64,000 nucleotides of DNA, taken from Symsagittifera roscoffensis (Eukaryota > Xenacoelomorpha > Acoela > Convolutidae). Positions 1 to 12,700 of the stretch are shown here, one piece after another (position 1 is the stretch's first letter; each line of letters opens with the position of its first letter). The position numbers were made by a program, and so were the translations under genes. The DNA lies in NCBI RefSeq assembly GCF_963678635.1, contig NC_087068.1, positions 40,757,649-40,821,648 of the forward strand, read 5' to 3'. The notes below the pieces were generated by a model. The model ran no database searches and was not told the origin of the DNA. It saw nothing but the letters and a program-made list of their open reading frames with translations.

Positions 1-1656
1 TCTGCGCGACTTGCACAGTAACCGGCTATCCTTGTTTTCTTTGGGAAGTTTTGATTTCAGTAGGTAAATGGCTAATAATGAAAACGATTTTATGTTGCAT
101 GGTGAATGTAGCATGTTTCAGATAAGCTTGAAACAAGAGTTCGGTGTTCAATCATTTATTTTGTTCTATTTAACAGAGACTTTTGTGAATGTTTTGCAAA
201 ACTTGACGATAAACGTCTAAACAAGTATCTTTAAGTTCAAAAAAAAGAGAAGAGAAATAAGTTGACAAAGTCTTATGGCTATGTTCATGTTTGCCTCACT
301 CGTTGAAGACCCACTCGACTGGCAACTTTTCTTCATCGGAACTTTCGCAAATGCCAATGAAAGTTGAAGGTTTCCAGTCTGTGGTTAACGAAATTTTTCT
401 GATGTGGCTAGAAAATATAATTTTTCTTTACTATTGAAGATCTGATGGAGACAAGTGAGGTAGTAGGTATAAGTTCCCAAACCGCTCAGAGCTACCTGCC
501 ATTCTGTACGACTTAAAAGGTGAAATCGTGTTGGAGCTCTTTCTGCGGTAATTCTTCTCCAGAAAAGCTCGAAAGTGTCTGTGTTGGATAAAATGTGTCT
601 GATTTTTTTCAGTTTGCAAACAAAATTTTGCTGAAACTGAACTCAACTTAGATGACTCCCAATTTAATTCTATCGCAATTTTTACGGTCTTTCATGTAAA
701 TTAAGCTCTAATTTTACAGTTTTTATAGAATTCAGAAATCATGTGGTAATTTACAAAAATTTTTTGATTTTCTAAACGATTTTTCCTTAAATAAATCATT
801 GCGGCCGGAACATCAGTGCTACTTGCTTAGCAGCCGGCGATCCTTGTTTTGTTTGATGCAAGTGGTTTTATTTCCAAAATATTTTGTAATTTTAGTTGTG
901 TTAGGTAATTTCACTTGCGAGAGTGGGTGAGTTGTAATCGAAAGCTAAGTTTTTTTCTTCCTAGATTTTTTCTTTCTGTACCACTTTTCTTAACAAATCT
1001 GTAAGAAATTTAGCTTGCTCCACTATGGAACCTCAAGGCCTTTGGGGCCAATTTTTTACATACTTTTTTGTGTGTAGGAGTGGTGGATTTTAGTAGCTCA
1101 AATTTTTTTGGCTGCTCTGTGTTTTTCGGCTGAACGGTCGTCGACCTGATATTGTCGGCTTGAAGGCCCGTCGCAAGTTATATTATAGTCTTATTTCACC
1201 TGGGGATTGTGATTTGCGACTGTGTTTTCCTGCAATTGAGCATCAGTCGAAACAAGGGTTGTTTTTTTATCAGATATTTTTTGACTTAATGATTTCCGTC
1301 TCATATTCTATTCGACAGCTTGCAATGCTTTACTCCGCTTCACCACTTTGTTCATCTTTTTTTTGCTCTTAATTGTTGCAAAACTCTGCCGCGCCTCTGA
1401 TGGCAATTGTTAAAAAAATTTATAAAACCATATGTGCGATAAATTGATTTCCGATTTGTTTGTCGCGCTCCTCTTGTAAATGGTAGCAACATATGGCATG
1501 TAATAACATTGCTCGTAAATAGGGTCATATTCTAGCTTTTATTGCTTGTTCAAAATGTTGCATCAATTACAATGCTATTAATTTTAAACACTTTTTAACA
1601 ACAAGCAGGCGTAACAAAATTCTGAACAAGAAATTTGGGAACTTAGTTAAATAACA
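1..1656. other. Upstream intergenic DNA, repeat fragments only
   Basis: No protein-coding exon is convincing here. Positions 15-35 and about 820-852 carry the motif CAGTAACCGGCTATCCTTG or a diverged form of it, which recurs near 29640, 31970, 57230 and 58115. Positions 401-515 (GATGTGGCTAGAA, then AGACAAGTGAGGTA and CTGCCATTCTGTA) recur diverged at 32396-32501. Near 905-935 is an ACTTGCGAGAGTG motif, the 5' inverted motif of the stem-loop repeat family described below. The rest is AT-rich sequence with no recognised signal. Confidence 0.6.
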
Positions 1657-3072
1657 ATGGCGCGAAGAAAATCTCAAATAAACAATGCTGATGAAATATT
1701 GGCAACAGTTAGCCATGGTCTTATAGCGCTAGAAGGAGCCGAGATTATTGCACAAAAAACTAGTCACGACGTGTTCGAACTTGTCAAGTCCACCTACACC
1801 GAGAGAGAAGTTGTCAGATTTCATCTTAAAGGCGCTGCAGGTACTCAAAGTACTACTTGGATATTACCCGAATATTGCTGTGTAATTTTCTTAGACTTTG
1901 GCGACTTAAGTCGTTCATGGAAATCATCTCAATTTGTTCAGCTATTTGACGAGAAAGCTGCAGAAATCATGGATAAGTGGAAAGAAATTCTGAATGAAAA
2001 CGATTTCATTTGTTCAGAGTCCAGCGATAATTTGTTTGTATCGCTTTCCGGAGGATTAAAAGTTACTATTCGAGTTGGACTGGACGCGTCTGTATATTAC
2101 TCTGAGAAAGACGTGGAGTTGACACCTGAAAAAACCTTTCAATCGCTTTCGTGGAAGCAAGCATCAGGACTACTCGAACTGTTCAAGAAACTCCCAAATG
2201 AACAAGATCGTATCGATATCGGTAAAACTCAATTGAAGCATTCCTTCTGTGAATTGAATTCAGCATGGTTGAAAGGTCAAAGTCAGAAAGCGCACCAGCT
2301 AATTCGAATTGTAAAACTGTGGGTAACGTCTTGTTGCCCTTTTGAGTTGAAAACTGGAACAAAAATGAGAATTCTGGAATCGGTTGCGATTGAAGTGACT
2401 AGCAATGTGCTGCCGATAGAACCGTACAAATTGGTAGGAGCATTTCGGAAGTTCCTGGACTTATTGGCGGATCACCTTTCGTGTCGAAAACTTCAAATTG
2501 AGCACAAGGAAAAGCTTTTATTTGGATCGTACTTGCAAAAAAAACCTGATAAGAATAAGCCGTATATTATAGATCCCTGCAATCCACACAACAACTTGCT
2601 ACAAGGCATTGATGAAAAGGACAGCGAAAACTTAGTGAAATTTTTGGATAAGTGTGCAACACAAGCTAAGAGAAGTCTGGAAGTATTTGACGGATTTGTG
2701 AGAAACAATGACCCTATCGACGGCATTTTTCTGGTCTCAAGGAACATGGAAATACACGGGATCCAAAAACCGAAGCATATGATTTTCAAAATTGACGAAG
2801 ATCCGTGTTTTTTCCCTGTTTTGAGCAATGAATTCGGATGGGCGGAAGCGAAAAAATTGGGACTAGCAATGTCATGTCTTTTTGCATTGGTGCCTCGTTC
2901 TTCAACCTCAGGAGATGAACTGGTTTCGGAGTTAGCTGACTTGGTCAGGGGTCACATGAAGATAAAAACATCGCCTATCTTTGCGGATCGGTCGCTTCCT
3001 GAAGTGTCGATTAGAGTTCCGCTGTCGAAACATTCCTCTCTTCGCATTACATGTGGTCTGCAAATTGACTGA
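1657..3072 (+). CDS. OAS-like nucleotidyltransferase-fold protein, probably catalytically inactive, intronless
   Basis: Single open frame of 471 residues. The ATG is preceded by an in-frame TAA at 1648-1650, so this start is secure for an unspliced message. The middle resembles 2'-5'-oligoadenylate synthetases. Residues 55-80 (FHLKGAAGTQSTTW...VIFLDF) match the OAS P-loop-like strand and catalytic-loop region. Residues about 196-250 (SFCELNSAWLKGQ, LIRIVKLWV) and 256-335 (YKLVGAFRKFLDLL, PYIIDPCNPHNNL) match the OAS1 C-terminal helical domain. Active OAS enzymes have GGSSGKGTTLRGRSDAD and a third Asp in FDVLPA. Here the segments read GAAGTQSTTWILPEYCC and TIRVGLDAS, so none of the three metal-binding Asp is where expected. 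Residues about 345-471 form an extension I do not recognise. OAS proteins sense double-stranded RNA in innate immunity; this one may bind nucleic acid without making 2-5A (inference). Intronless structure beside intron-rich genes would fit an old retrocopy. A less likely alternative is another OAS/cGAS-type fold member. Confidence 0.82.
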   Translation: MARRKSQINNADEILATVSHGLIALEGAEIIAQKTSHDVFELVKSTYTEREVVRFHLKGAAGTQSTTWILPEYCCVIFLDFGDLSRSWKSSQFVQLFDEKAAEIMDKWKEILNENDFICSESSDNLFVSLSGGLKVTIRVGLDASVYYSEKDVELTPEKTFQSLSWKQASGLLELFKKLPNEQDRIDIGKTQLKHSFCELNSAWLKGQSQKAHQLIRIVKLWVTSCCPFELKTGTKMRILESVAIEVTSNVLPIEPYKLVGAFRKFLDLLADHLSCRKLQIEHKEKLLFGSYLQKKPDKNKPYIIDPCNPHNNLLQGIDEKDSENLVKFLDKCATQAKRSLEVFDGFVRNNDPIDGIFLVSRNMEIHGIQKPKHMIFKIDEDPCFFPVLSNEFGWAEAKKLGLAMSCLFALVPRSSTSGDELVSELADLVRGHMKIKTSPIFADRSLPEVSIRVPLSKHSSLRITCGLQID

Positions 3073-3705
3073 TAAGTAATGAGAAATCTTAGCGCGGAAT
3101 AGTTGTCGTCTAATTTGGTTGAGGTTTCCCTAATATAATTGTTTTTCTAGCATGACCATCACAAAATCAGTAGCATTGAGATCTATTTTCAATAAATGGT
3201 GTTGAGGTTGACATTACATGCGTCTTTAGCATTACTTAATAATAGGTTATATGACATTCGATACATCTTAGATTTCTTGTTCCAAATAACAAATAGCTAC
3301 TTTTAAGCAACATAAAAGACTCGACCTGAATTCGGAGCTATTGTTTCAAAACCAGCTCTAAATAGGACAGTGCAGATAAACTGTATGCTATGTGATATGC
3401 TTTCAGATTGATACGATGTTTGAATGCAAGTTTTGAACACCATCCTGGCCTACTTTAAAGTTGTTGGAGGTTTCAAATAACTAGCTGTCTCGAATCTAAT
3501 TTAGTAATTTCGAATTATTTCATGAGTGATTGTTACGTCAACATGCTCCTTTAAAACTGCAAATCGCAAAGGTTTCCAAGAGCTCAAAAAAGCGTGTAGG
3601 CGCGAATTTTTGAAAGAGCTTATTGTGAGCTTGAGAAGAACAAGCAATTGCTTAATCAGAAGTTATAACCAAAAATTAGTTATAACGAAAAAGTTATAAG
3701 CAAAA
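3073..3705. other. Intergenic spacer between the OAS-like and GRAF-like genes
   Basis: It holds the 3' UTR and poly(A) signal of the upstream gene and the presumed 5' UTR of the GRAF-like gene. Near 3660-3705 the motif AGTTATAA(C/G) is repeated three times before the ATG. No further coding exon or repeat copy was recognised. Confidence 0.5.
3191..3196 (+). promoter_or_regulatory. Polyadenylation signal AATAAA of the OAS-like gene
   Basis: AATAAA lies about 120 bp after the TGA stop of the OAS-like frame, and a GT-rich stretch (GGTGTTGAGGTTG) follows at once. This suits a short 3' UTR. Confidence 0.6.
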
Positions 3706-6700
3706 ATGGCTGTGGATACTCCGGATGGTGTGTGGAGCAATCGATTGGAGTTCACAGAATGTATTCTGGACAGTCCTCACTTCAGATCCACTCTGAGAGG
3801 GAAGTACTCGACATTCGAAGACATCAGTAGTCATTTTAAGACTGTCATCAAGAATGCACTGATACTGAAGGAGCAACAGAAAAGTTAGTCGTGTCTCTTT
3901 TGGATGACAATGAATGCACAAGAACTTGTTTAATTGGTACTAGGACTTGTTGCAGTTGCCGTTCAAATCCCAGATAATCACTGGTTTTTCTTTTTAATGC
4001 TTATTTTTGTATTTTTATGAATTTTATACCATTTTGACGTTTTTTTTGTTTGCATTTGGAAAGATCGGTTTTGTGTTGAAGAACATTAATATTTGAAGTC
4101 CATTAATATTTCTATCATCATCATCGTAATTTTGTTTCTACTTTTGTTGAATATGTAAGGTATCACTCTAGCACATTCCGACACGCATTCGTTTCTGTAA
4201 AGCATTATCAGATGAAAAATGATTTTTCTTTGAAGCAAAAATCTGCGCTATTGAGAGAATTTTCATAGTGGACAAACTGGTGAGACCCCCAAAAAACTCT
4301 TTTTCGACGTTGTTCTGATTGGACAAATTTGGATTCAAATGTTTTTTCAATTAAATCCAGGTTACAACTAATGAACGTCAGCTAAGACCGAGTGATATCT
4401 TTTTCAATCCTTTCGAGTCGCAATTCGAGCTGCATTAAAATATTCCGACGTTTTCTTCTGATTGTCAAGAAAAATCAGTGTGCTCTTTAACGTGTGAACA
4501 TTAATTCATCTTTTGTTGCTTTCCGCTCTTTTTCCTTCTGTTATATTCCCTTAGTTCTGTTTGTTTTCGGGTCCATAGATTTCGAAAAATTTTTAATGGT
4601 GTGTAATCTTTGTATATGTAATCGGTTTGTTGATTTTTTTTACGTTTGCGAAAGCAAGTGTTTTGCAATTGGGCACTAGAATTTTCCTCCGAGTTCAACA
4701 TTGTTCACAAGGCAGGACTCATCATCTCGTGGAGGTCTCACTCAGGCTTTATCGCTTCGGGGCCTCTGTTAGAACTTTGGTGCAACATAAAAGTTTCGAG
4801 CATGTTTGTTGTTTGAATAAAAAGCGTGTTCTGTAAAAAGGGTGTTTTTACTCCGTTTTTCTTTTCACTCTTTGTCTTATCCTCACTCAATTTGAATGTT
4901 TTCGTTTTGTCCGGTTAATTTAAATCAGCACTGTATAAACGAACCGAGTATGCACAGAGTATATGAGGCAGCCGAAAAATAACATTATAGGAATGAAATT
5001 TGCATGACTTTCGTACCTGTTTACGCTAGCGAACTTTAGTCAGCGTTAGTGTTATACTACGACTATTTTTTCCAACCTAAGTTGCAAAACATGGTGCCCT
5101 TTTTGGTAGCACTTTAAGGGTTTTTGATAGCATGCGATTTGTCATTCGATTAGTAATAAGTTTACACAATTGCTGCATTTTTAATTCGTCAAATGAACCG
5201 AAAAAAGTTATTTGTTTCAAACAACATAACAATAATAAAAACTCGATTTGAGAAATTTTTAACTCTAAGCTTTCCTGGCTGCGAGGGCAGGGCGTGAGAC
5301 TCTAGTTTTTAAGGTCCAGGTTCGAAGCCAATACGTAGCAAAGTTTTTACTTATTCGGGGCTTATTTCTATTTTTTCATAATACATTTTTATAAAGCTGC
5401 TTTTTGTCGTATTCTAGCTAGTGTTTGCGAAGCGCAGCTTCGCCTCTGTTTATATAATTGTTTCATAACTATTTATGTAATATATGATACTCAAGTATTT
5501 TCGGCTGGTTTATACTTCGGGTTGTTTATATACCACCAGTCTAAAAATGGAGATCAGTTTTTCTGCTTTTTATTAAAACGTATTTCTCTGTCCTAAGTTG
5601 TCTTGGCTCCTATAAATAACGTTCATACATTTTTAACCTTTGCCTGAGATGAAAAAAAATTAAGTTCAATAATTCGTTTGGAATTAGACTTAACTTCTTT
5701 ATTATTTATATTTCTTCAAATATGTTTGCTGATTTTTGTTTTTAAAAATATTGCGAAAAGTGACAATTGTTTTTAATTTATCATTTTTTTTCCAGCTTAC
5801 AATTTGCTTCACCGCAATTTTGTATCATCTTGTGCTCATTGGATCCCCTTGCCCAAATCCACATCTATAAATAAGTATATCCTGTTTAGAAACCCTGGCT
5901 GCGTATAAGGTCCTTCTGGACTCAATCAGGGAGCACCCGGTGCCCCATGGAGAAAACATGACGAGAGACGAGGAGGTCGCATGTTAGTCTAACTCTGATT
6001 GATTATTGAATGAAAAAATCTTAAACGAATCAGGCATTTTGAAATCAGTTATTTTTTGTGTGTAGATAATGCAGTGCATGAGTTTGTGGATATGATGAAG
6101 ATGCAAGAAGAGAAATGTCAAACTGTGGTAAGGTAGTGTTTATTTTCTGTTGAGAATGCTAATTTTGAATTTGAATTATATTATTGATTCCGAATTGCTA
6201 AAATGTTTTCGTGCCAACTCAATGTAAATGAAAACGTTAAGGCCAAGTCAATTAACGGCTAAGTCTAAATTCTTATCGTCAAGTCTGATTGAGGTTATAA
6301 CAGCGACCGACGAGCTTTTATCACGCATCGGTACTTATTTTACCAAAAAGAGGATATATAAAACTAGACTGCTCGTATCTGGGTAAATAATATGAAGATT
6401 AGCAGTTACTAACATTATCAAGAAATTTTTAAAGATTTTTTTCTATTCACTTGCGACAGCTCGTGTGTTGCAACCGGGTACTAGACCTTTTCCCTTTAAG
6501 TAACTTTTTTCACAGGGCGCGTCTCCTCCGTTGGATCTACTGCAACACACTGATTTTTAGCATATTAGCGTTTTAAACATCCGTCCTATTCCAAAATTGC
6601 TGTTAATGGTGGTAGTAATTATACCAACTCGATTTATTAAAAAAAAATTTTTTGCTTTAAGTATTTTTATTTTTTTTTGCTTTAAAGAGTTTCTGCTCGA

Positions 6701-9700
6701 ACTTGCTCGGCTTTTTCCGCTTAGTAAGGTTTCATTCGATGCTTGTTTCACAGATTTTGTCTCGCGTTTTTTCAAAATAAGCTTTATTAATTTTTTTATA
6801 AGTTTTTCTAACAAAGCTGATTTATTGTTTTATATCGCAATTGGTGTTTATTCTTCATCTCACTCGCCAGATTAAGTTAAAAAGGGTTTTTCTAAAAAAT
6901 CTGTTAGGCGTTATTTGGTGGCGATTAGCTTGCCTCAGTTTGCTTTGGAATTTTTTCCAATGCATCTTTGAAAACGTCAAAAGGTGAGTTTGAATTGGCT
7001 GATTAAGCATGCTAATATCATAAAGTATTTCATCAAAAAGCCCTTGTTGTCAGTCTTTTTTATTTTGCGCTACATAAACTCACACAGATAAGAATCCAAA
7101 AAAGTTCTTTAAGTTCCTCAATACTTCTTGTTTTCAAATTTTGCTTTGTTGCGCCTTCCTTCGGCACAATTCACTTGATTACAAGCGCAACTTAGATAGA
7201 TTCAAAGCTTAGTCGTAGTGTTTCAGTTTGCTGGTCATAGCTACATTTTTGCCAAGTTATGATACGATTTCCAGTTGCCAGAAATAATTATAATACCTTC
7301 GACAATGCTACTTGATATAATTAGTCCTAGCAAATCTTTTGGACCAATTTTCTAAAGCATATAGAAATTTGTCTCCAGTTTCTCCGCGAATTCATCGGAA
7401 AAATCACTGTTTATACAAATCTCTGTTTATTACACCAGCAAAGCTTGTGTTATAATGTGAACTCTCTCTTTTTTGCCAACCTAAGTCGCAACTATTGTTG
7501 CTATGCAATTTTTGCGACAAAATGTATTCATTTTGAAAGTGTTCATTTTGATCAATAACTAGCTATTAGATACAGCCAATGCTAAGGATATTAACACAGA
7601 CAATTATATTACAAATAGCATTTAAGCTTCAAGATATCATCGATCTGTAGCGTAGAGGTAGGGAAGGAGACTCGCAATAAAATACGAGGGTTAGAACCTG
7701 TGCAGGGTCGGATGTTTTAATGAATTTTTTCGTAAACTAGTTAAAACGCGTCTGCTCTATAAATTGAGGCATGTTAGTTGGTAAATTTCTTTTGTTTCAA
7801 ATTGACTGGTACTGCTAATGCGTCATAATTGGCTTGCATCACTTAGCAGTTATGTAGAGATACAGTCAATGCTAAGGATTTTAACACAGACAATTATATT
7901 ACAAATAGCATTTAAGCTTCAAGATATCATGGATCTGTAGCGTAGAGGTAGGGAAGGAGACCCGCAATAAAATACGAGGGTTATAACCTGTGCAGGGTCT
8001 GATGTTTTAATGAACTTTTTCGTATACTAGTTTAAATGCGTCTGCTCTATAAATTGAGGAATGTTAGCTGGTAAATTTCTTTTTTTTTTCAAATTGACTG
8101 GTACTGCTAATGCGTCATAATTGGCTTGCGTGACTTAAGAAATTTTGTAGACTCAAAGTTTTACTCATTCGGTTTTTACCAGTAGCGTTACCGGTCATAT
8201 TTTTGCTTGTGTATGCGAAGTACAACTTCGCTTCTGTGTACAAATCTCTCATCACTCTTGACAGTTTTCACTTTTTGCACCAATTTTTTTTTATTGCTCT
8301 AAGAAATTGAGTTGCGGGTTGGTCTGTCTGTGGCCTTCTTTTGTCTGTTTTAAGCACATAAAACCTTGTTAATTTTAAGGAGCCATTGAATTGTCAATTA
8401 GAATGTCACGGTGTTTTTGAGCGTTGTGTTTTCTCAGTAATTTTAGGTTCTTCTGTTTTGAGCTGAAGTTCCCCTCTAGATGTCCTCTCTGAAGTTCCTC
8501 ATTTTTCTGAGCTCACTTTTCATATTCGAGAACAGTTTTTGGGATCAGACGTGGTAATTAGCTCTCCATAGAAAAACGCTCTCCCATAGTCGGACTATAA
8601 ACTAAACTTTGAGACCGATTTTGAGACGGATAATTTCGCCACTTGCGCTACAAATTAATTTTTTATATAGCGCGCAATAATTATCTCAAGTTATCCATAA
8701 TTAAAATCTTCGTATTTACGAAAAAGGATCACAGGGGAAATATAAATATATTTTTGTTGATTTAGGAAGTCAGACGACAAGTAAATTTTGGCTGAGTTGT
8801 CCCATCATAAATCTAGTTTTTTCCAAGGCAATCACTTTATGGGGACTTTCTATCAATCAATTATTGCAATTAATTGCATTTAACGGGCTTTCTCAATCAA
8901 AACATATTTTCAACAAAACATATTTTTATTGTTCTGCAATTTTAGGATGATTTATAACAAACTTCAGTGTCTTTTTGTCCTATAGTCGACGATTGTACTC
9001 AAGGAATAGCTGACATTCCAAGTTTGCTGGCAAAAGTCGATGCCGGTAGTTGCTTAGAGCTATACCTGCTGTGCTGTAAAAGCATTCCACCATGTTTGAC
9101 GTAGGTAATACACAGAATTCCTTCGTAGTCGGACCCGGAGTCGCACATTCTCTTCTTTTTCATTATACTCTGTGCAAAATCGTCTTTGATTATACTCTGT
9201 GCAAAATACTCTGAGATGCTTGTTGCTGAAGCTCGTTCATCTTCGCTTTTCTTCAGCATTTTCACGGCCAGAACTTCTTCTTGAGTCATAAAACGTTCGT
9301 TCTTGTTCTGAATTTTCGTGATAGCAGATTCAAACACAACATCAAAAACAATGGACGCATCAGAAGCCAGGTATTTGGATGTCATCGGGTGAGATTTGAT
9401 GACCTTGTCGAACAGAGCCCGCATGTCAGATATTGTGATTTCTACTCTTTGCAGCGCTTTCGTAACTGAATTCAGCTTAGTAAACTGATTGAGCAGGTTC
9501 TCTAGCAGATTGTTTTCGAATGGTGAGGTCAAGTATGCAGCCAGCGCGGTATCATTTTCAAATGTACTGAAATGAGTTTTTAGTTTCTTTTTATCATATC
9601 AAACGTACTACTCAATCTCGTGACGTTGCGTTGTACCGAAACCAATGATGTGAGTTTCCTCATTTTTGCCCCGAGAATCAAGTTTTTGAACTTGCCCATA

Positions 9701-12700
9701 AACGTGTTGATTTTTTCAGAATAACTTTGTGTTCAAGCAAGTTTATTGGCGAGGTTTAGCCGGTGGGACCCGCAACCCACTAAGGTCTTTCTGAGCTTCC
9801 GAGTTTACGACTTATTCACCTTGCAATTATCGCCTGTTATCGAAATAACATATGTTTCCATGTTCTTTCCATTCAAATTTTGAACAACCCATTTTATAAA
9901 CCTGCTGTGTTCGTCTGCATTTAAGTTGGTCTCGTCGTATAATGGCGAAAAAGACAACAAAACAGTGGAATAACCTGCGCTCACCTTCGAATCTGGAAGG
10001 GCAGCAAAAAGTGCCACGTAATGGGTGCTGCCTTTGGACAACCCATCCATCAGAATACAGAACTTTCCTTTCAACTTATCTTTGTCCTCGCTTTCAACTT
10101 TGGCCGATGAACCAATCATGTATTTTTGTGGAGTATTGCGAGAAATCGGCTTCAAGCTTCTATACTTTCGATTTGTTTCATTTTCGACAAAACTGAAAGG
10201 ATACAAGCAGTCTGTGATCCAGTCGATCCACCCAAACACATTCTCCACCGGTGATGATACGTAGTCGATAAGTGTGCTCTGGTGTTCCGTTTTTTCATAG
10301 TCTTGGTGAACTGCAATTTTGTGGTTCCATAGATTTGTCCAGCCCTTTCCTTTTTTCTGCGGGACAGTTTTTCCACATGTACATGTCCATTTAATCTCTA
10401 ATGCTCCAGGTGTAAAAGACCCTTCGTATATTTGTTTACGAAATGAATTAGTAGTCATGCTGCTTTGTTTTCACTGGAGCAGTTAATGTCACACGCGCTT
10501 TTGTCGTAATATGTAAACAATTCCACTAGCCAATAGAATTTACTTTTTTTTATTCACACTGAAAGAAAATCCAGGCTACATTAGGCCTGCAATACTATTA
10601 CAATACGCTTTATAAATACTTGATAATTGCCAATTAATTGTTTGCTTTACCATCAACTAATGGGTTTGAAAAATACCGCAGTCGAATAATTGCATCCCAT
10701 TAATTGCAGTTAAATCCCCCCCCCCCCCCCGCCATTAATTTTTGAACACCCCTGGTTATTAATGTCAGTTGTATAATATATGCATTTCAAAAATGTAAGT
10801 TTTTTGATTTAATATTTTATAATTAACTCACGATAAAAATTTTGATCAGTTCTGTTATCATATTCTCCTTTTTGTTTTCATTTGACTGGATTCTAAAAGT
10901 AAGTTTTGTTGACCCATTTTTTATTGTCTAAATTCACAAAGATTTATTGTCTAAATTTCGTTTTCTTACGGTCGTCTGTATTGCTTGTCTAATTTCCTAG
11001 TCCCATTATTTTGTGCTCAGAGCATCAATATACGCAAATCAGTATAAAAATCGGACCAAGTTAACATCCCCCCAAAGCCGTTGGAGGGGGGGGGGAAGGG
11101 TGTTAACTTGGTTCTACGTTAGAAAGTTTCAGCCAATCAGAATCGAGCATTTTACATGCAGCGCTTAGCAAATTTAATGCGAATTAAATGCTGGTGTGGA
11201 AGATCTTAACTTAGTCTATCTGGGGGGAGGGATCTTAACTTTATCCCAAAAATCAGCCGAAGAGGTATTCGAAAAGTTTTTGTTTCCATCTTTTTTTCGA
11301 AGCTCGGAACAATAAGCTAATTTACAACTTACAAACGCCAGCAGCGTTCAACTTTAAAAATTTACATGCCCATACATGTGGGTGCAAATGAAACTTATTG
11401 GCGATACACATTTATTGAGAAATTGAGTGCGAATAGTTAAAGCAAAAAATATAACACGCATTACCCAGCCTGGGGTATTCTGAAGATGGAGGGACCGAAT
11501 GATGGAAAATTTCTAACCAATCAGAAAACTAGACATTCCTACTGGCTAAATGTATATTGTACAAAACCGAAGTCATTATTAACAGAAAGTGAGTTATAGC
11601 AGCAGATACACAACACGTTTTTTGGGTTATTTTTCATTTTTAAAAAAATTGGTTTTCGTGTTTTTCCAATCCCAGACTTTATTTTCGTTAAAATTTGAAA
11701 AGCCATGTATGTGCATATTTCTTTAAATAGCCTGGATTTATTGGATTTATTCTCTTTCTTTAAGATTTTCGCGACTTCTTGAAATTTTTGAAGACTCAAT
11801 TTTGATTGGCTGAAAAAAACTGAAAATAAATTTCCATCATTTAACTTGATAACTCTTGTTAACTTGATCCAACAGCTTCGAGTGTTGGATCTTTCCGTTG
11901 TGGTTTTGATTCCCTTTTACCGCTGCAAAACAAAACTGATGGAAAATTCTCTCTCTTATAAAATTGTGAAATGCTTCAACCTTTTGATGTCAAATAGGCT
12001 TCTTCCAGATAACATTGAAACTTACTCTGATGAGAAACTGTCAAACTTTTTTAAAAAATTTAAAGGAAAACTACATTATTGATAATGTACAGCTGATCGA
12101 CAATTTTTTCTAATTAGCATGAACTGATCTTTGTCGTTGCTTAATTGTAATAGTTATCCCGGGGGTAGCTACTTGTTAGGCTGAACAGCCTGTTCTAGCT
12201 ACCCTGATGCAGTGAATGATTTTGCAGATTGTACTCTCTTCACTGTATCGAATAAACGATTTGATTTGGTTTGGTTAAACCGTCTTAACAACTGAAGGTT
12301 TGTCTTTCACAGCAGAATACTTGGACAACTGATCAATTTATTTTGTTAAAGGATAGCTGAAAATAATCATGAAGTATTTAAATAAGCGAACGGTTGCTCC
12401 GCTGAACTTTCATTTGGCACGAGAGACGCCCGTGAATCAATGTTTGCAGGAGTTTTCTATTGAATTCCAGAGCCAACACTACTTATCTTAGTTTTTTCTC
12501 TTCTCGTTTAGCAAGAGGCAGGCCTGGACGCCTTAGTGGCTGGTCTGCAGCACTACCAGAGGAACCACGCAGACACTGTGAAGGAGGACTACAAGAAGTT
12601 CAAGAAGGCGACGGAGAAGTACTGTCACAGTCAGGAGAAGTACCTCTCCATCTCCACCAAGAAGAAGAGCCAGAACAATCAGCAGGACTCCACTCCCATT

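Larger units (their letters stand above)
3884..5889. other. Intron 1 of the GRAF-like gene with three repeat pieces
   Basis: About 4645-4830 is a diverged copy of the repeat that begins GCGAAAGCAAGTGTTTTGCAATTGGGCACTAGA. 4889-4933 is a lone Tc1-type terminus, and about 5013-5443 a stem-loop family element. At 5497-5545 CGGCTGGTTTATACTTCGGG resembles the ends of the foldback element at 24238-24354. No exon was seen. Confidence 0.55.
6128..12511. other. Intron 3 of the GRAF-like gene, transposon-rich
   Basis: The 6.4 kb intron holds a short repeat piece near 6450-6530 (ACTTGCGACAGCTCGTGTGTTGCAACCGG), tandem tRNA-like repeats at 7571-8231, a hAT transposon relic around 8999-10754, a 15-nt poly-C run at 10716-10730, and a LINE 3' fragment near 11846-12286. 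A G-rich stretch near 11070-11100 and 11220-11240 is unexplained. Between these I see only AT-rich sequence. Confidence 0.55.

Noticed and set aside
5283-5345. Additional tRNA genes suggested by GGTTCGAA-like boxes (5324, 17434, 53749, 54828, 55629, 62471)
   Set aside because: None has a paired acceptor stem and complete D and anticodon arms, and they recur inside larger repeats. They are tRNA-derived repeat parts.
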